A DNA stretch of 64,000 nucleotides from Beaufortia kweichowensis. Lineage: Eukaryota; Chordata; Actinopteri; Cypriniformes; Gastromyzontidae. The position numbers and the translations under genes are program-made. Below the pieces are notes generated by a model. The model was not told the DNA's origin. It worked only from the letters and a program-made list of their open reading frames with translations, and did not search any database. Positions 62,811-64,000 of this stretch are shown in pieces (position 1 is the stretch's first letter; the number at the start of each line of letters is the position of its first letter). The DNA is taken from assembly GCA_019155185.1 (NCBI GenBank), contig CM032813.1, positions 4,626,001-4,690,000 on the forward strand, in the 5' to 3' direction.

Positions 62811-64000
62811 GACATAATGACTTAAAGTTTAATCTCTTTCGTGCTCACCTTTATGAAAAGACCACAATGATCCATTTGAAGTAAGTTAAATTACACATTT
62901 AAATGGAGACGTGTAATATACTTAGTTAAAGTGGGTTTGACCACTGCACCAGTTAATCAGGGGCCGTCCCATTAAAATTGGACCCGAGCCCAGGGTCTGT
63001 GACCATATTTTAGAGGATTGTGAGATTTTTTGACAATGTGTGTCTGTGTGTGTGAAAGTAGTCATCCCGTTTCCCTATTTGTCCACAGTGTTTACTTTAA
63101 GGAGTGTATCGTAGAGTTTTAAGTCGGAAGAACATCAAAGCCGTTCAAAAGGCTGACACTTCCTTCTCCCCTACCTTTCAGAAGTCTTAAATCCCGCTAA
63201 AGCTCAAAGCCCGCTCTGTCCGGTCTCATGTGCTCTGAGCAGACAGGTTTCAGGTCTAACATCAGGACAGGAGACACGTCATGCCTCAGGGGCCTGTCCT
63301 CTTCATCCCTCCATGCAAACATCCTAAAGTGTCACCTAGTCGAGCATCAGAAGCCCATGACGTCCAGAGAATGAAAGACGTGTTCACACACACACACACG
63401 TGTCACACAGCGGCGCAAAGCCACAATGTTCTTTGATTCAATAAGACAACCCTCACGATTCATTCAAAGATGAATTACCCCCTTCAATTTCCTTCATCTT
63501 ATTGGAGAAAATATTAATTTGATACATACCTCTCCATGCAATTAGAGGATCATTGAGAAGTCTGCCACCTCTGTACAGTAATCCCATTTTAATTTAAGAG
63601 GGTTTGGTTATGTTACGTTAGGCAGACGCTGGGGCAGGTGAAGTCAGTTCATTATTCGAATACTGTTTTTAAGATGGAAATAAAATTGTATGTTGAAGAT
63701 GCAGTCAGTTAAAATATCACCATAGAGACTCTTTAAACAACACAAATACACAGAAGAGAAACGCAAGAAACAACATGCGTGAAAAACAGAAAACACTCTC
63801 TGCTGCGGCTTTCATGCTTATAAAATAATTTCTACAAGATGTAATTATATTTTATGTTCCTTGCTGGGCTTTTTCAAATATTTCTAGCTACTTATATCGT
63901 TCTAATAACATGTTTAATTCTGAGAACACAAATCAGCAAAAGTGTCAGTAGCTCATAATTATAGTTTATGTTTTGGCATTTCTTACCCAGCACTTTTTGC
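62810..64000. other. gene-free window end
   Basis: Contains a short (CA)n at 63389-63401, moderately complex sequence at 63130-63600, and nothing I can call a gene. Confidence 0.5.

Noticed and set aside
1..64000. tRNA/rRNA genes, CRISPR arrays, known microRNAs of 1q32-like regions (miR-29, -135b, -181, -194, -205)
   Set aside because: Scanned by eye for the mature motifs and tRNA boxes; only SINE-type pol III boxes found.

Overview
The window is nuclear DNA of a vertebrate, almost certainly a cypriniform (carp/minnow-like) teleost. It holds a recognisable spliced FAM72 gene and the first coding exon of SRGAP2. The repeats are of fish type: tRNA-derived SINEs with the '..TTTGGATAAAAG..CCAAATG' tail, several palindromic MITE families and Tc1-like remnants. 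The base composition is AT-rich with short CpG-rich patches. There are no prokaryotic features. Most long ORFs here are chance open frames in non-coding DNA.

Layout. 1-14812: start of the large first coding intron of srgap2 (minus strand), containing repeats and a few regulatory-looking patches. 14813-14879: the only srgap2 coding exon in the window (first 22 codons), with a probable 5' UTR exon near 15731-15830. 15830-16350: shared CpG-enriched divergent promoter. 16350-17899: fam72 (plus strand), four coding exons, 148 aa, all splice sites readable. About 17900-19450: probable fam72 3' UTR and flank. 19450-64000: about 44 kb with no gene I can support. This part looks like a regulatory desert: AT-rich spacer and transposon debris alternate with compact CpG-retaining, motif-dense patches (30.4, 31.3, 40.1, 43.1, 50.3, 57.5, 59.5 and 62.6 kb) that resemble conserved non-coding elements. 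Conservation cannot be tested from one sequence.

How the parts fit. FAM72 and SRGAP2 are head-to-head neighbours in mammals, where the pair was duplicated in the human lineage. The same arrangement is directly visible here, with about 1.9 kb between the two start codons. The fam72 side of the promoter carries two CCAAT boxes exactly 31 bp apart followed by a TTTGAA (CHR-like) element, the layout of G2/M cell-cycle promoters. The srgap2 side has its own CCAAT box facing the other way. I found no CRISPR, operon, toxin or viral system. The less ordinary items are the promoter grammar, a piggyBac-like MITE with intact TTAA duplications and a second related copy, a MITE filled by complementary TATACA/TATATG arrays, and an isolated CpG-rich island at 30.4-30.7 kb.
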